Shown piece by piece: positions 28,027-37,493 of a stretch of DNA of 64,000 nucleotides. A program made the translations under genes and the position numbers. The notes beneath the pieces are model-generated. The model worked only from the letters and a program-made list of their open reading frames with translations, ran no database searches and was not told the DNA's origin. The stretch is from an uncultured Amylibacter sp. (GTDB lineage: Bacteria; Pseudomonadota; Alphaproteobacteria; Rhodobacterales; Rhodobacteraceae): positions 434,001-498,000 of the forward strand of contig CAJIZV010000001.1 of the NCBI GenBank assembly GCA_905181935.1, written 5' to 3'. Positions within the stretch are counted from its first letter, which is position 1; every line of letters starts with the position of its first letter.

Positions 28027-29427
28027 ATGAAAAAAGATGATTTAACAACAGGTCCAATGTCTCAGCACTTTCGTAGACTTGCAATACCAGCAGCTCTGGG
28101 AATGCTTTTTGCAACACTCTACAATGTAGTTGATGTTTATTATGCTGGTCGCCTATCAACTGATGCACAAGCTGGCTTAGCTATCGGGTATCAAGCTTTT
28201 TTCATTCTGATGGCACTCGGCTTTGGACTTAGCTCAGCGCTTAGCGCGCTGGTTAGTAATGCAAAGGGCAGTGGAGATATTTCACAAGTTCAACGTTACA
28301 TCGCTCAAGGTCTAACATTTGCAATAATTTTAACTTTATTATCTATGTTTTTTGGTTGGTTTTTAGGACCGAAGCTCATTGAATTAGTATCCATACCCGG
28401 AGCGTATCGCAATGCTGGGCTGGGATACTTCCAATGGCTAATTTTTGCATTACCAGGCTTTTTAATAGCTTATGGTGGCAATGGTATTTTGCAAGCCCAT
28501 GGCGATACTCTCAGTATGCAACGTGCACTTATGTTAGCATTTGTGGCCAACGTAGTACTTAACCCACTTTTTATGTTTGGCGTACCAGGCATCTGGTCAG
28601 GTATGGGCTTTAATGGCATAGCAGCCGCAACTATTATAAGTCAGACCGGTGTTATGACCTATATATTGTACCGCATATTTCAATTAGATATTATGCAAAC
28701 TATAAAGCTTTCAGAATTCAAACCCACTGAAGAAATTTTCAAACAAATCATCAAACAACTATTACCTGCAAGTTCAGCGTTGATGGTCATGTTTATCTCT
28801 GGTTTTGTTGTTCAATTTGCCCTTAAAGAATTTGGGGGACATGCAGTAGCGGCATACGGCGTTGCATTAAGAATTGAACAGATTCTATTGCTACCTGTTT
28901 TAGGAATGACAGGGGCCTTATTACCAATTGCTGGACAAAACTTTGGTGCCAAAAACTATGACCGTGTTCGTTCAGCTTTAAAATATTGCTGGGGCGCGGG
29001 CTTCCTAATGGCGGCATTTGCAGTCCCAGCTCTATTGTTAGGGGCTAACTTTGCAATGTCACTCTTCACAAACGATCCAGATGTAATTAGTGCTGGCAGT
29101 AGTTATCTGCATGTCGACGCGTTTTTGTTTCCAATTTACATGATGCTGTTCTCAATTAACTCTCTCTTACAAGCATTTAAGAAAGCAATTTGGACACTTT
29201 ACATTAGTATATACCGACAAGGATTTGGCGTAGCTTTCTTTATTTGGGTCTTCATCAGCATATTAGACTTTGATGTTCAAGGTGTCTGGTTAGGTATAGC
29301 AACAGCTGTTTCAACAGGCTGGGTATTATCTTTAATAATAGCTTACAAAGTTGCTAAAAAAGAAATGGGTGGTTTGCTATCATTCAAAAGACCAAAAGAA
29401 TTCATAAATACAAATCAATCATCCTAA
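28027..29427 (+). CDS. MATE-family efflux transporter
   Basis: A 466-residue, roughly 12-helix antiporter. The N-terminus after the start (DLTTGPMSQHFRRLAIPAAL) and the repeat beginning QLLPASSALMVMF mark the two halves of a MATE protein. Such proteins export drugs or cationic metabolites using Na+ or H+. I choose ATG 28027, which has GAGAA nine bases upstream, over ATG 27985, which has no ribosome site; the latter would add 14 residues. The gene is monocistronic as far as can be seen. Confidence 0.85.
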   Translation: MKKDDLTTGPMSQHFRRLAIPAALGMLFATLYNVVDVYYAGRLSTDAQAGLAIGYQAFFILMALGFGLSSALSALVSNAKGSGDISQVQRYIAQGLTFAIILTLLSMFFGWFLGPKLIELVSIPGAYRNAGLGYFQWLIFALPGFLIAYGGNGILQAHGDTLSMQRALMLAFVANVVLNPLFMFGVPGIWSGMGFNGIAAATIISQTGVMTYILYRIFQLDIMQTIKLSEFKPTEEIFKQIIKQLLPASSALMVMFISGFVVQFALKEFGGHAVAAYGVALRIEQILLLPVLGMTGALLPIAGQNFGAKNYDRVRSALKYCWGAGFLMAAFAVPALLLGANFAMSLFTNDPDVISAGSSYLHVDAFLFPIYMMLFSINSLLQAFKKAIWTLYISIYRQGFGVAFFIWVFISILDFDVQGVWLGIATAVSTGWVLSLIIAYKVAKKEMGGLLSFKRPKEFINTNQSS

Positions 29428-29608
29428 AAACATAAGAATTTTCATCCAACGATAAAGCACTCGAACCAATTAAATTCTAATTTTTTAATTAAATTTATGT
29501 TTTTTATCTTTTCGTTATTACAATGTATAGACATTTTATCAAAGAAATAAAGATTGATATATGGATTATTGAATGTGATATTCCTTAATATCAACTGGAG
29601 GATACAAA

Positions 29609-30058
29609 ATGAAACGAAGAGCATTACTAATTGGTTCTTTGTTGCTACCATTAGCATCGACCAAGTTATTGGCAGAACAAAGTGACGATGGAATTAAACG
29701 TTTAGCTATACAAATAAGCGATGGTGATCCAAAGACTTACACAAAAGCACTTAATGTTGTTGCTAACTTTGCTAGAGGTATGAGTAGTAAAGGTGAAATG
29801 TTTGAAATTGAAATTGTAGCATTTAATGCTGGTATAAATTTATTGAGAACAGACAAATCACCTATGATTGACAGAGTTAAAAGCCTTTCTGAAAGTATAC
29901 CAGACATAACCTTTAGTGCTTGTGGAAATACAATTGCTGGGATTACTAGAAAAGAAGGTAAAGCACCCCCCATCTCAGAATATGCGCGTGTTGTGCCAGG
30001 TGGCGTAGGGCGCTTAATGGTATTAGATAATGAAGGTTATTTTGTTATTCGACCATAA
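29609..30058 (+). CDS. Exported DsrE-family protein
   Basis: A 149-residue protein with an N-terminal signal sequence (basic KRR, then LLIGSLLLPLAS, cleavage near LLAEQ). The rest is a DsrE/DsrF-like alpha-beta domain: KRLAIQISDGDP, FEIEIVAFNAGI and a conserved cysteine, Cys105, in TFSACGNT. DsrE-type proteins carry sulfur on such a cysteine; periplasmic single-domain forms are common in marine proteobacteria, but their role is unclear. GGAGG precedes the ATG. A 16-bp hairpin follows 36 bases after the stop. Confidence 0.82.
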   Translation: MKRRALLIGSLLLPLASTKLLAEQSDDGIKRLAIQISDGDPKTYTKALNVVANFARGMSSKGEMFEIEIVAFNAGINLLRTDKSPMIDRVKSLSESIPDITFSACGNTIAGITRKEGKAPPISEYARVVPGGVGRLMVLDNEGYFVIRP

Positions 30059-30378
30059 AATAAATTACTCATCCCACACGTAATAACTAATACTTTTAAC
30101 TGCCACTTAATGCTCAGTTTAAGTGGCAGTTAAAGCAATTACTTCCAATACACAGTGCCAAAAATTTCTATAAAAGATTTTAAGACTTATATCTTACATT
30201 CCAAAAAATGTTTTTTATTGTTAAACAAATGCATTAGCTCTCATATTATCCATACAAATGATCAGTAAATTATTTTTATATAATATCGTACAAGTAATAA
30301 TGAACGTGATACTAGCTAATTATCAAATTGAGATTTTAGCGATAATATTGAATTACTCGCACACATAGAAAGCCCTTC
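30059..30378. other. 320-base intergenic region containing one strong hairpin
   Basis: Apart from the inverted repeat at 30095-30134, the region is AT-rich with no recognisable gene. The promoter of the nucleotidyltransferase gene should lie in the second half, but no clear -35/-10 pair stands out. Confidence 0.5.
30095..30134 (+). terminator. Long perfect hairpin after the DsrE gene
   Basis: A perfect 16-bp stem (TTTAACTGCCACTTAA with its complement) encloses an 8-base loop TGCTCAGT. No U-run follows on the plus strand; ACTT precedes it. It may be a transcript end or mRNA-stabilising stem for the DsrE gene. Confidence 0.6.
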
Positions 30379-31209
30379 ATGCAAACATCATCAAAGTCGC
30401 ATCCTATAAAAGCGGTTATTTTAGCAGCTGGTGTTGGATCGCGCATTAGCCCCTTATCTAATGATTGCCCTAAAAGCTTACTGCAGGTAGTTGGCATACC
30501 AATTCTTGAACGGATTATTGTAAACGCTCAAAATTGTGGAATAAATGAAGTCGTAATTGTGCTTGGACACTTAGGAAAGCAAATAAGATCGTTTGTGGCA
30601 AAACGATTTCCTACACTTAAAGTTTCTTTTATTGTAAATGATAAATATGCAGAAACAGGCACTGCATATTCATTATGGCTCACAAAAAATGCAACTAAAG
30701 GTAAAGGTTTTATCAAATTCGATGCAGATATAGTATTCGATATACAGATTTTAGAGCAGCTAATATCTAGCAATACGGAGAATACATTTTGTATCGACCG
30801 TAATTTTGAATTGGCCGCCGAAGAAGCCAAAACGATAATGGATAAAGATTTATGTATCCTTCAAGAGGGCAAATCTAGTGGGTCAGAAAATGAAATAGTA
30901 AGATCAATTGGTATTGAAAAAATCAGTGCAGACGCAGCAGAAAAATTATATGAGAACCTTACCAAGATGATGGCTAGAGAAGAAAATTTTCAAGAAAATT
31001 ATAAAACTGCTTATGATAACCTCATAGCCAGTGGTATTGCATTCCATGCAATTGATATCAGCAGTTTGAATTGGACTGAAATTAACACTAGAGATGATTT
31101 TAAAGCAGCAAATATTATGTTTAAAAAACCTGCTATTATTAATACCCGTGCCAAATCACATAATCACCTTCTAGACTCCAAATCGATTAAAGGATTTAGA
31201 CGTAATTAA
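30379..31209 (+). CDS. Sugar-phosphate/phosphocholine nucleotidyltransferase-like protein
   Basis: A 276-residue nucleotidyltransferase-fold protein. The N-terminal signature is VILAAGVGSRISPLSNDCPK, followed by VVGIPILERI and the metal-binding KFDADIVF. The size and the ETGTAYSLWL segment resemble LicC/HddC-like cytidylyl- or guanylyltransferases that activate phosphocholine or sugar phosphates for surface polymers. No lic or heptose genes lie beside it, so the substrate is open. Confidence 0.75.
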   Translation: MQTSSKSHPIKAVILAAGVGSRISPLSNDCPKSLLQVVGIPILERIIVNAQNCGINEVVIVLGHLGKQIRSFVAKRFPTLKVSFIVNDKYAETGTAYSLWLTKNATKGKGFIKFDADIVFDIQILEQLISSNTENTFCIDRNFELAAEEAKTIMDKDLCILQEGKSSGSENEIVRSIGIEKISADAAEKLYENLTKMMAREENFQENYKTAYDNLIASGIAFHAIDISSLNWTEINTRDDFKAANIMFKKPAIINTRAKSHNHLLDSKSIKGFRRN

Positions 31210-31314
31210 ACTAAAAATGTATAAAAAGCTATTGTTAAGCCATACTTGGTATATAAATGTTCGATTATGATAGTTTAGAAATGTGTAAAATTTAATATAT
31301 CAGAAAAGGAAAAT

Positions 31315-31449
31315 ATGATGGGAAAAGGTAATAATAATCGTGGTAATAAAGAAATTAAAAAACCAAAAAAAGTTAAAACTAAAGATACTGCAACAGCTAA
31401 TTCAAATATCACTGAAGCCCCGCTAAATGTAGGCTCAAAAAAAGTATAA
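31315..31449 (+). CDS. 44-residue lysine-rich microprotein
   Basis: A short ORF with AAAAGGA about five bases before the ATG. The protein begins MMGKGNNNRGNKEIKKPKK and is very basic, with lysine and asparagine dominating, then a Thr/Ala/Ser-rich half ending GSKKV. From memory, small proteins beginning MGKGNN.RGNKE.KKPKK occur in many proteobacteria as unnamed hypotheticals, which supports it being real. Function unknown; nucleic-acid or ribosome contact is conceivable from the charge. Confidence 0.7.
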   Translation: MMGKGNNNRGNKEIKKPKKVKTKDTATANSNITEAPLNVGSKKV

Positions 31450-31476
31450 ACAATATTTCCATATTAGGTGAAGACA

Positions 31477-31839
31477 ATGCTTATGCTAATCAGATCGCTA
31501 TTTTTCCCTAGCCATAAGACTGCTATTATACTTACAATTACCTTCGTAGTAATTATATGCTTTGGAACGCTAACGCCCCTACACCAAAAAATTGATGTAC
31601 CAGGTACAGATAAATGGCATCACTTTGTCGCCTTTGCAGCTTTGGTTTATCCCCTAGCATCAGCAAGTAAACGTTATTGGCTAAAAATAATTATTTTTAG
31701 TTTACTCCTTGGGGCCTCAATCGAAATCATTCAGCCATACTTAAATCGATTTGGTGAAATAAAAGATTTTATCGCAGATGCGATAGGCGTCTCTGTAGGT
31801 ATTTTATTAGCAGCCATTACTCATAAATTTAGATTATGA
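31477..31839 (+). CDS. VanZ-like family membrane protein
   Basis: A 120-residue protein with about four membrane helices. The VanZ-type segment CFGTLTPLH...PGTDKWHHFVAF (around residues 30-55) and the later acidic EIIQPYLNRFGEIKDFIADA are diagnostic. ATG 31477 has AGGTG six bases upstream; a GTG at 31468 is inside that site. The function of chromosomal VanZ-like proteins is unclear. It is convergent with the polyol importer genes. Confidence 0.8.
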   Translation: MLMLIRSLFFPSHKTAIILTITFVVIICFGTLTPLHQKIDVPGTDKWHHFVAFAALVYPLASASKRYWLKIIIFSLLLGASIEIIQPYLNRFGEIKDFIADAIGVSVGILLAAITHKFRL

Positions 31840-31948
31840 ATTCATAAAAGAAATCAATAATTATTTCTAAATTATATCAATATAAAACTAAATTAGAAAT
31901 ATTTTGGATTTGAATTCTACGCTTTTCTAACAATTAACTCACACTTTA

Positions 31949-33022
31949 TCATACCAATATTTCATTATCATAAACACAACAATGATGCGCTGGTAACATT
32001 AAAAAAGCTCTATCAGTGGGAACTTCTGTTTCACGTTTAACTTTAATCTTTATAATATTTCCATCAAAATCAGCAGTGACTAATTTGTGGTTACCCCAGT
32101 CATCAACACTTTCAATCGACGCGTGAATAGTATTTTCGCCTACCACATCTGAAAATCGAATATATTCTGAACGAATGCCAAGTTTGAGATCTTTATTTTT
32201 GATACCATTTAAGTCTGTTGTAGTAGTTATTTCAGTACCATTAAAGTTGATTGTATTAGAATTAACCGCCTTGCAACCAAAAAAGTTCATTGCTGGTGCG
32301 CCTATGAAATAGCCCACAAAGGTAGTTTTAGGACGGTCAAATAATTCTGCTGGAGAACCTATTTGAACTATTTCACCATCATCCATTACAATAATATTTT
32401 CAGCAAAAGTCATTGCCTCATTCTGATCATGGGTAACATAAATCAATGTAGATTTATATTTTTGATTGATCTCTTTAAGCTTTCGGCGAAGCCTAAATTT
32501 TAAATCAGGGTCTATTACAGTTAGCGGTTCATCCATTAAAACAGCGGCCACATTATCACGAACTAAACCACGACCTAATGATATTAACTGTTTTTGGTCA
32601 GCTGTCAGCTTACGTGCAGATTGAGATAGAAAATTTTCTAAGCTCAATGCCTCAGCAACTTCGCTTACTTTAGCTTTAATAAACGATTTATCATAACCGC
32701 GGCATACTAATGGAAATGCCAGATTATCATGAACCGTCATTGTTCCGTAAATAACAGGAAACTGGAAAACTTGCGCAATATTACGTTCCGACGTAGTTTT
32801 TTCTGTCACATCAACACCGTCAAAAAGTAAGTGCCCCTCTGAGGGCGTTACAATTCCAGACATAATGTTTAACATAGTTGACTTTCCACAACCTGATGGA
32901 CCTAAAATTGCATAACGGCCACCATCTACCCAAGTCATATCAAAAGGTTTTAAAGCATATTTTTTATCTTTTGCATTGGCATTATAGGAATGAGCAATAT
33001 TTTGAAGTTTAATCTGTGCCAT
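31949..33022 (-). CDS. Polyol ABC transporter ATPase, GlpT-like with atypical signature
   Basis: A 357-residue MalK/UgpC-type ATPase. The Walker A is GPSGCGKST (41-49) and the Walker B is AVLMDEPLTVID. The ABC signature reads LTADQKQLISLGRGL instead of LSGGQ. As I recall, this degenerate signature is typical of GlpT, the second ATPase of alphaproteobacterial glycerol importers GlpVSTPQ. A C-terminal TOBE domain follows. It overlaps the partner ATPase by TAATG and is the last gene of the operon. Confidence 0.85.
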   Translation of the reverse strand: MAQIKLQNIAHSYNANAKDKKYALKPFDMTWVDGGRYAILGPSGCGKSTMLNIMSGIVTPSEGHLLFDGVDVTEKTTSERNIAQVFQFPVIYGTMTVHDNLAFPLVCRGYDKSFIKAKVSEVAEALSLENFLSQSARKLTADQKQLISLGRGLVRDNVAAVLMDEPLTVIDPDLKFRLRRKLKEINQKYKSTLIYVTHDQNEAMTFAENIIVMDDGEIVQIGSPAELFDRPKTTFVGYFIGAPAMNFFGCKAVNSNTINFNGTEITTTTDLNGIKNKDLKLGIRSEYIRFSDVVGENTIHASIESVDDWGNHKLVTADFDGNIIKIKVKRETEVPTDRAFLMLPAHHCCVYDNEILV

Positions 33023-34101
33023 TAATTTAATCCGCCATAAGGTGAAGACATTAGGTTACCGTCAGATCCAAATGCATAAAGTTTTTCAATATCAAAACAC
33101 GCTGATACCGTTTCACCAATATCAAAGTTTTTTACGGCATCTAATAAGCCAACAACATGAATTTCTTCTTGCCCAAGATGTAAAAATGTTTCGGAACCAC
33201 TAATTTCTGCTAACTCTACCTGAAAAGGAAAGCCAGGTTTATCTAACGTGATGCCAGAAGCACGAAGACCAAATGTATAAGCACCATTAGGTAATTCCAA
33301 AAAGTGAGCAGGTAAGTTAAGTTGAATTGTGGAATTCAATATAACTTTTCCCCCCACGATATTACCAGAAAATAAATTCATTGCTGGGTCATTAGTAATT
33401 TCTGCAACTTTAGTCGTTTTTGGATTTTCATAAATTTCTTTAGCACTTGCTTGCTGAAGTATACGCCCTTCATCCATAACTAATATCTCACCACCAAGCT
33501 GCATTGCTTCAACTGGGTCAGTTGTTGAGTAAATCAAAATCGCATTTTCTGAAGCTTTTGAGTTAAAGATTTTCTTAAATTCTTCACGTAATTGTTCGCG
33601 TAGCTTATAATCCAAATTTACTAAAGGCTCGTCTAATAATAAGATATTAGCATCTTTAACAAGTGATCGCGCTAAGGCTACTCGCTGCTGTTGACCACCA
33701 GAAAGAGCTTGGATTTTGCGTTTTTCAAATCCTATCAACCCAACTTGATCTAGAGCTTGCTTTACACGTTTATCTATTTCTGTAGCTAAAATTTTACGTT
33801 GCTTTAAAGGAAATGCAACATTCTCATATACATTTAAATGTGGGTAGTTAATAAATTGCTGATAGACCATGGCAACTTGGCGTTTCCATACCGGAATAGC
33901 ATCAAAATTACTTCCATTAAATAATAATTCTCCACTGTCTTGAGTAATCAAACCAGCAATGGTCTTAAGTAAAGTCGTCTTACCAGATAAAGTACGTCCA
34001 ATAATTGTATAAATCTTACCAGGTAACATCTCAAAGGAAACGTCATTAAGATAAAACTCATTTTCGCGATTTAAAGTTAAGTGAGATGCTCTCAATGACA
34101 T
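33022..34101 (-). CDS. Polyol ABC transporter ATPase, GlpS-like
   Basis: A 359-residue MalK-type ATPase with canonical motifs: Walker A GRTLSGKTT (35-43), signature LSGGQQQRVALARSL and Walker B ILLLDEPLVNLD. A C-terminal TOBE domain is present. With the GlpT-like protein it would form a heterodimer having one canonical and one degenerate signature, hence asymmetric ATP sites. It is separated from the permease gene by one base. Confidence 0.87.
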   Translation of the reverse strand: MSLRASHLTLNRENEFYLNDVSFEMLPGKIYTIIGRTLSGKTTLLKTIAGLITQDSGELLFNGSNFDAIPVWKRQVAMVYQQFINYPHLNVYENVAFPLKQRKILATEIDKRVKQALDQVGLIGFEKRKIQALSGGQQQRVALARSLVKDANILLLDEPLVNLDYKLREQLREEFKKIFNSKASENAILIYSTTDPVEAMQLGGEILVMDEGRILQQASAKEIYENPKTTKVAEITNDPAMNLFSGNIVGGKVILNSTIQLNLPAHFLELPNGAYTFGLRASGITLDKPGFPFQVELAEISGSETFLHLGQEEIHVVGLLDAVKNFDIGETVSACFDIEKLYAFGSDGNLMSSPYGGLN

Positions 34102-34102
34102 A

Positions 34103-34951
34103 TTACTTCAAAGCTCCTGATAGGTTACCTTTTGATAAATATCGCTCAACAATGAAGGCGACGACTATCAATGGGGCGACAGAGACCAAGGCAGCTGCTG
34201 ACAAGCTCCACCAAGGCGTGATGGATGAATTTAAGGAAACTATTGCAACTGGCAAAAGCTGTACTTCTGTAAAAGTTAAAATAAATGCAAAGAAAAAGTC
34301 CGTCCAACCAAATATCATACAGAACAATCCTGCAACAACCATCCCAGGAATGGAGTTTGGAAGTACTACTTTGTAAAAAGCTTGGTAAGGATTACATCCA
34401 TCGATTAGTGCTGTTTCATCAATTTCTATTGGAACTTTATTAAAAAAATCAACCATAATCCAGACTGCAATAGGCATTAATAATACAACGTAGACCATAA
34501 CCAAACCAAACAAAGTATCCAATAAACCTAATTTTCCAAGCATAATAAAAAATGGGATAGCCAATACAACTGGTGGCATAATTCTCTGAGAGATGAAAAA
34601 GAATGTGATGTCATCATTTCGAATGAAACCCGCTTTAAATGTAAATCGTGAGAGTGCATAGGCGGCTAAAGTACCCAACGCGATACTAATTAAACTTGCA
34701 AAGCAGGTCACAAAAATACTGTTTAAATAAGGCTCTACAATGTTTACACCACCTTGTGCTGGGGAGCGCAATAAAACACGCCAACCTTCCAGAGTAGGCT
34801 CAAAATCAACCCAAGGAATATATGTTGCCCCACTCGTAACTGAATTAAAATCCTTAAAGGAAGTAGATAAAGCCCACAAAAAAGGGGCAATAACAAACAT
34901 CGACCAAAGTGTAACAGCTGTGTATTTTAATGTTACATAAAATGTATGCAT
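34103..34951 (-). CDS. Polyol ABC transporter permease, GlpQ-like (MalG type)
   Basis: A 282-residue inner-membrane permease with about six helices. The cytoplasmic EAA loop is ETALIDGCNPYQAFYKVVLP, near residues 182-201. The N-terminus has the MalG-type APFLWALSTSFKD. It pairs with the upstream permease and is preceded by it by five bases. Confidence 0.87.
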   Translation of the reverse strand: MHTFYVTLKYTAVTLWSMFVIAPFLWALSTSFKDFNSVTSGATYIPWVDFEPTLEGWRVLLRSPAQGGVNIVEPYLNSIFVTCFASLISIALGTLAAYALSRFTFKAGFIRNDDITFFFISQRIMPPVVLAIPFFIMLGKLGLLDTLFGLVMVYVVLLMPIAVWIMVDFFNKVPIEIDETALIDGCNPYQAFYKVVLPNSIPGMVVAGLFCMIFGWTDFFFAFILTFTEVQLLPVAIVSLNSSITPWWSLSAAALVSVAPLIVVAFIVERYLSKGNLSGALK

Positions 34952-34956
34952 TTCTA

Positions 34957-35820
34957 TTAACTCCTTATCATAAGTTTGACTAGCATTTTTGCAATGACAG
35001 TCAGGCTAATGATCATAATAATTAGATAAGTTAAGGATAGTGCCGCAGAGTATCCAAATTGGAATTCTCGAAGACCTTTGATAAATATATAAAAGCTTGA
35101 GGTCTCTGAAGATGTACCTGGACCTCCAGACGTTAATACATAGACTGTATCCATTATTTTTGACGCCTCTATTAGTCTAATAATAATGGCTCCAATCGAT
35201 ATTGGTGCCATAAGTGGAAAGGTTACATAAACAAATTTCCGAATAGGCCCAGCTCCATCAATTGATGCTGCTAAAAATGGTTCTTTTGGAAGTGATAATA
35301 AACCAGCCAAAAGTAATAAAAACATAAATGGTGTCCACTGCCATACTTCAACAATAATAACAGTTACTTTAGACAAGCCCTCACTACTTAACCAAAGGGG
35401 CGTCATACCAAAGAGGCTAAAAAAATCATTAACAGGCCCTAAAGATTCATGAAAGACTGTCTTCCAGATTACAGTCATAATTACCGGCGTTGTCATCATT
35501 GGAATTAAAAAGAGCACCCGGAAAAATCTTTGGAAAACAATTTCTTTCCATACCATTAAAGCTAATGAAAACCCGAGTATGTATTGTAAAAATACCGTTG
35601 TAATAGATAAGAAACTTAATCTTTGGAAAGACTCCCAAAATCTAGCGTCATCGGTAAATAGTCGAACATAATTTTCTAACCCAATAAAGTCTAATCCTGG
35701 GAAAAAACTATCCCAACTGGAAAGGCTTAATCTGACTGTAAAGCCAATTGGAAAAATTAAAATCCCAAGTAAAACCAGAAGGCCAGGAAGTAGAAACATA
35801 TATTTGTGTTTAAAATTCAT
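34957..35820 (-). CDS. Polyol ABC transporter permease, GlpP-like (MalF type)
   Basis: A 287-residue permease with about six helices. The EAA loop reads AASIDGAGPIRKFVYVTFPL. The N-terminus has MalF/UgpA-type features (FLLPGLLVLLGILIFPIGFT). It is the first membrane component after the binding protein and is separated from it by a strong hairpin at 35844-35870. Confidence 0.87.
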   Translation of the reverse strand: MNFKHKYMFLLPGLLVLLGILIFPIGFTVRLSLSSWDSFFPGLDFIGLENYVRLFTDDARFWESFQRLSFLSITTVFLQYILGFSLALMVWKEIVFQRFFRVLFLIPMMTTPVIMTVIWKTVFHESLGPVNDFFSLFGMTPLWLSSEGLSKVTVIIVEVWQWTPFMFLLLLAGLLSLPKEPFLAASIDGAGPIRKFVYVTFPLMAPISIGAIIIRLIEASKIMDTVYVLTSGGPGTSSETSSFYIFIKGLREFQFGYSAALSLTYLIIMIISLTVIAKMLVKLMIRS

Positions 35821-35843
35821 AATAGTTCTTCCAGTTTTAAAAA

Positions 35844-35870
35844 GAACGCCCCAGAGTTAAAGGGGCGTTC
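35844..35870 (-). promoter_or_regulatory. Intercistronic hairpin after the polyol-binding protein gene
   Basis: A 9-bp perfect stem (GAACGCCCC / GGGGCGTTC) with a 9-base loop lies 30 bases after the binding-protein stop and 23 bases before the permease start. On the minus-strand transcript it is followed by TTTTTAAAA, so it looks like a leaky terminator that favours binding-protein expression. Confidence 0.75.
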
Positions 35871-35900
35871 AAAATTTATTTTTATAATATAGTGAGTTTA

Positions 35901-37467
35901 TTAAAGATTGTCTTCTAAAGCTACACCAACAGAGTAAGCTTCTCTTACTGTGTCTGCACCTATACGCTTTACAATCTTTTTCCATTCAGCAGCAACTTCA
36001 TCTAAGCGCTTCTTGTGGTGATAACTGTCCCGCCAATGCTTTTGACGTTCCAGTGGCAATTGCACTATTAAACTGGAAAACACCTGGTACACGTAGTGGG
36101 AATACACGATTTGTACTGCCCTCTTCCATTTCCATCAAAGTATCAGCATATTGGTTTGCAATAACTGGATCCCAACCTTGGCGCTCAACATATATGTCTG
36201 CATCAAAATCAGATTTCTTGAATGGATTTACACCAAATCGTCCAATAGCTATGTCAGCCTGGTGGTTTGCATCGTTGGCAAAGAAACATAGGTAATCAAA
36301 TGCCATGTCTTGCTTCTTACTTGCTTTTGCAACAGCTGCAGTCCAACCCCAAACAATATATGGCGCTTGGTTATACTCCATATCCCAAGAGTTATTTGAA
36401 CGGTTCCAAACACGATCAGATCCTGGCAGTGGAGCAACTCCAACCTTATTCTTGATCGGGCTGTCATCTTGCATTGCCGCAACAAAGGCATCATCCCATG
36501 AGAAGCTAAACAATGTCTGTCCGCCACCAAAAGAATTGATTTCATCACCTAAGCCAAAGTTAATTCCACCTGGCGGAACATACTTCGTCGCTTCAACCCA
36601 ATCAGTTAAGGCTTCAACAAAACCTGGGCCATTGATCAACGGCTCCATAGTTTCTAAATCAAAGAAGTATCCACCTGGTACTCTTGGGTTTTTAGCATAT
36701 GCAACAGAACGACTAAAAAATGCTGCAAACATTAAGTCATCTTTTTTCATAACTTCTGCTGAACCATACTCTAGCTCACCATCATTATCCCAGTCCCAAC
36801 CATTGAAGAAAGTGGCCATTTGGGCATACTCTTTCCAAGTGCGGGGGATCCGTAGTTCGTTACCAGTTTCAGCTTTGTATTTTGCCTGATACTCAGGGTT
36901 ATCAATAACGTCTTTTCTGTACTTCAAGTAGTGACGGTCGCCATCAATTGGGAACTGGATCATTTCACCATTCCAAGAGTTCACATCGATATGACTTTGT
37001 GTGACGTCTTGCATTTGGGGCATATTTACATATTTTGCAGGAACTGGCTGAAGGTATTGCTTCCAGTCACGTATGAAGTTTGAAAAACCAAATACGATAT
37101 CATAGGGAGCTTGACCCGCTTGAAACGGGATCATTGCTTTTGAATATAAATCCCCAGCAGGTGTGTGGATTACATTTACCTCAGCGCCAGTTAATTTGCT
37201 AAATTGTTGAGCGTGTAGAGCAGTCGGCTCACCAATTACGGGAACAGCATGCGTGTTTATGGTAAGTTTTTGTCCTGAATAATCTTTTTTAGACATTGAT
37301 TCATACGAACATTCACCGGCGACATCACCAGTATTCTTTATGTGTGGAAATTGGTCGCTCCACTTATCAGCTTGGGCAGTTGCAGCAAGTAAACTTGCTG
37401 TCACCACCATAGTGCTGATCCTAATTGTTTTATTCATAATTATTTCCTCCCAGATTTTAGTATTCAT
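35901..37467 (-). CDS. Polyol/sugar ABC transporter substrate-binding protein, frameshifted near the C-terminus
   Basis: A periplasmic binding protein of the GlpV/UgpB-like group. It has a signal peptide (after MNKTIRISTM, cleavage near TAQA) and a mature domain with INTHAVPVIGEPTALH and GWTAAVAKASKKQDMAFDY. The main frame reads 489 residues from 37467 and stops at 35998 right after LSPQEALR. The next frame continues with DEVAAEWKKIVKRIGADTV, ending at 35901 as expected for the family. One extra base near 36003 (CTT A GAT) explains the break. The internal start MNKTIRIS at about 37437 is better placed for a signal peptide. It could be a sequencing error, a recent mutation or, less likely, a +1 recoding site. 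Confidence 0.85.
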
Positions 37468-37493
37468 TTATTAAAGTTATTAATATCTATTCA

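Noticed and set aside
36305..36889. 194-codon open frame on the plus strand
   Set aside because: It lies wholly antisense to the binding-protein gene and shows no domain-like sequence or ribosome site; the opposite strand has clear family motifs.
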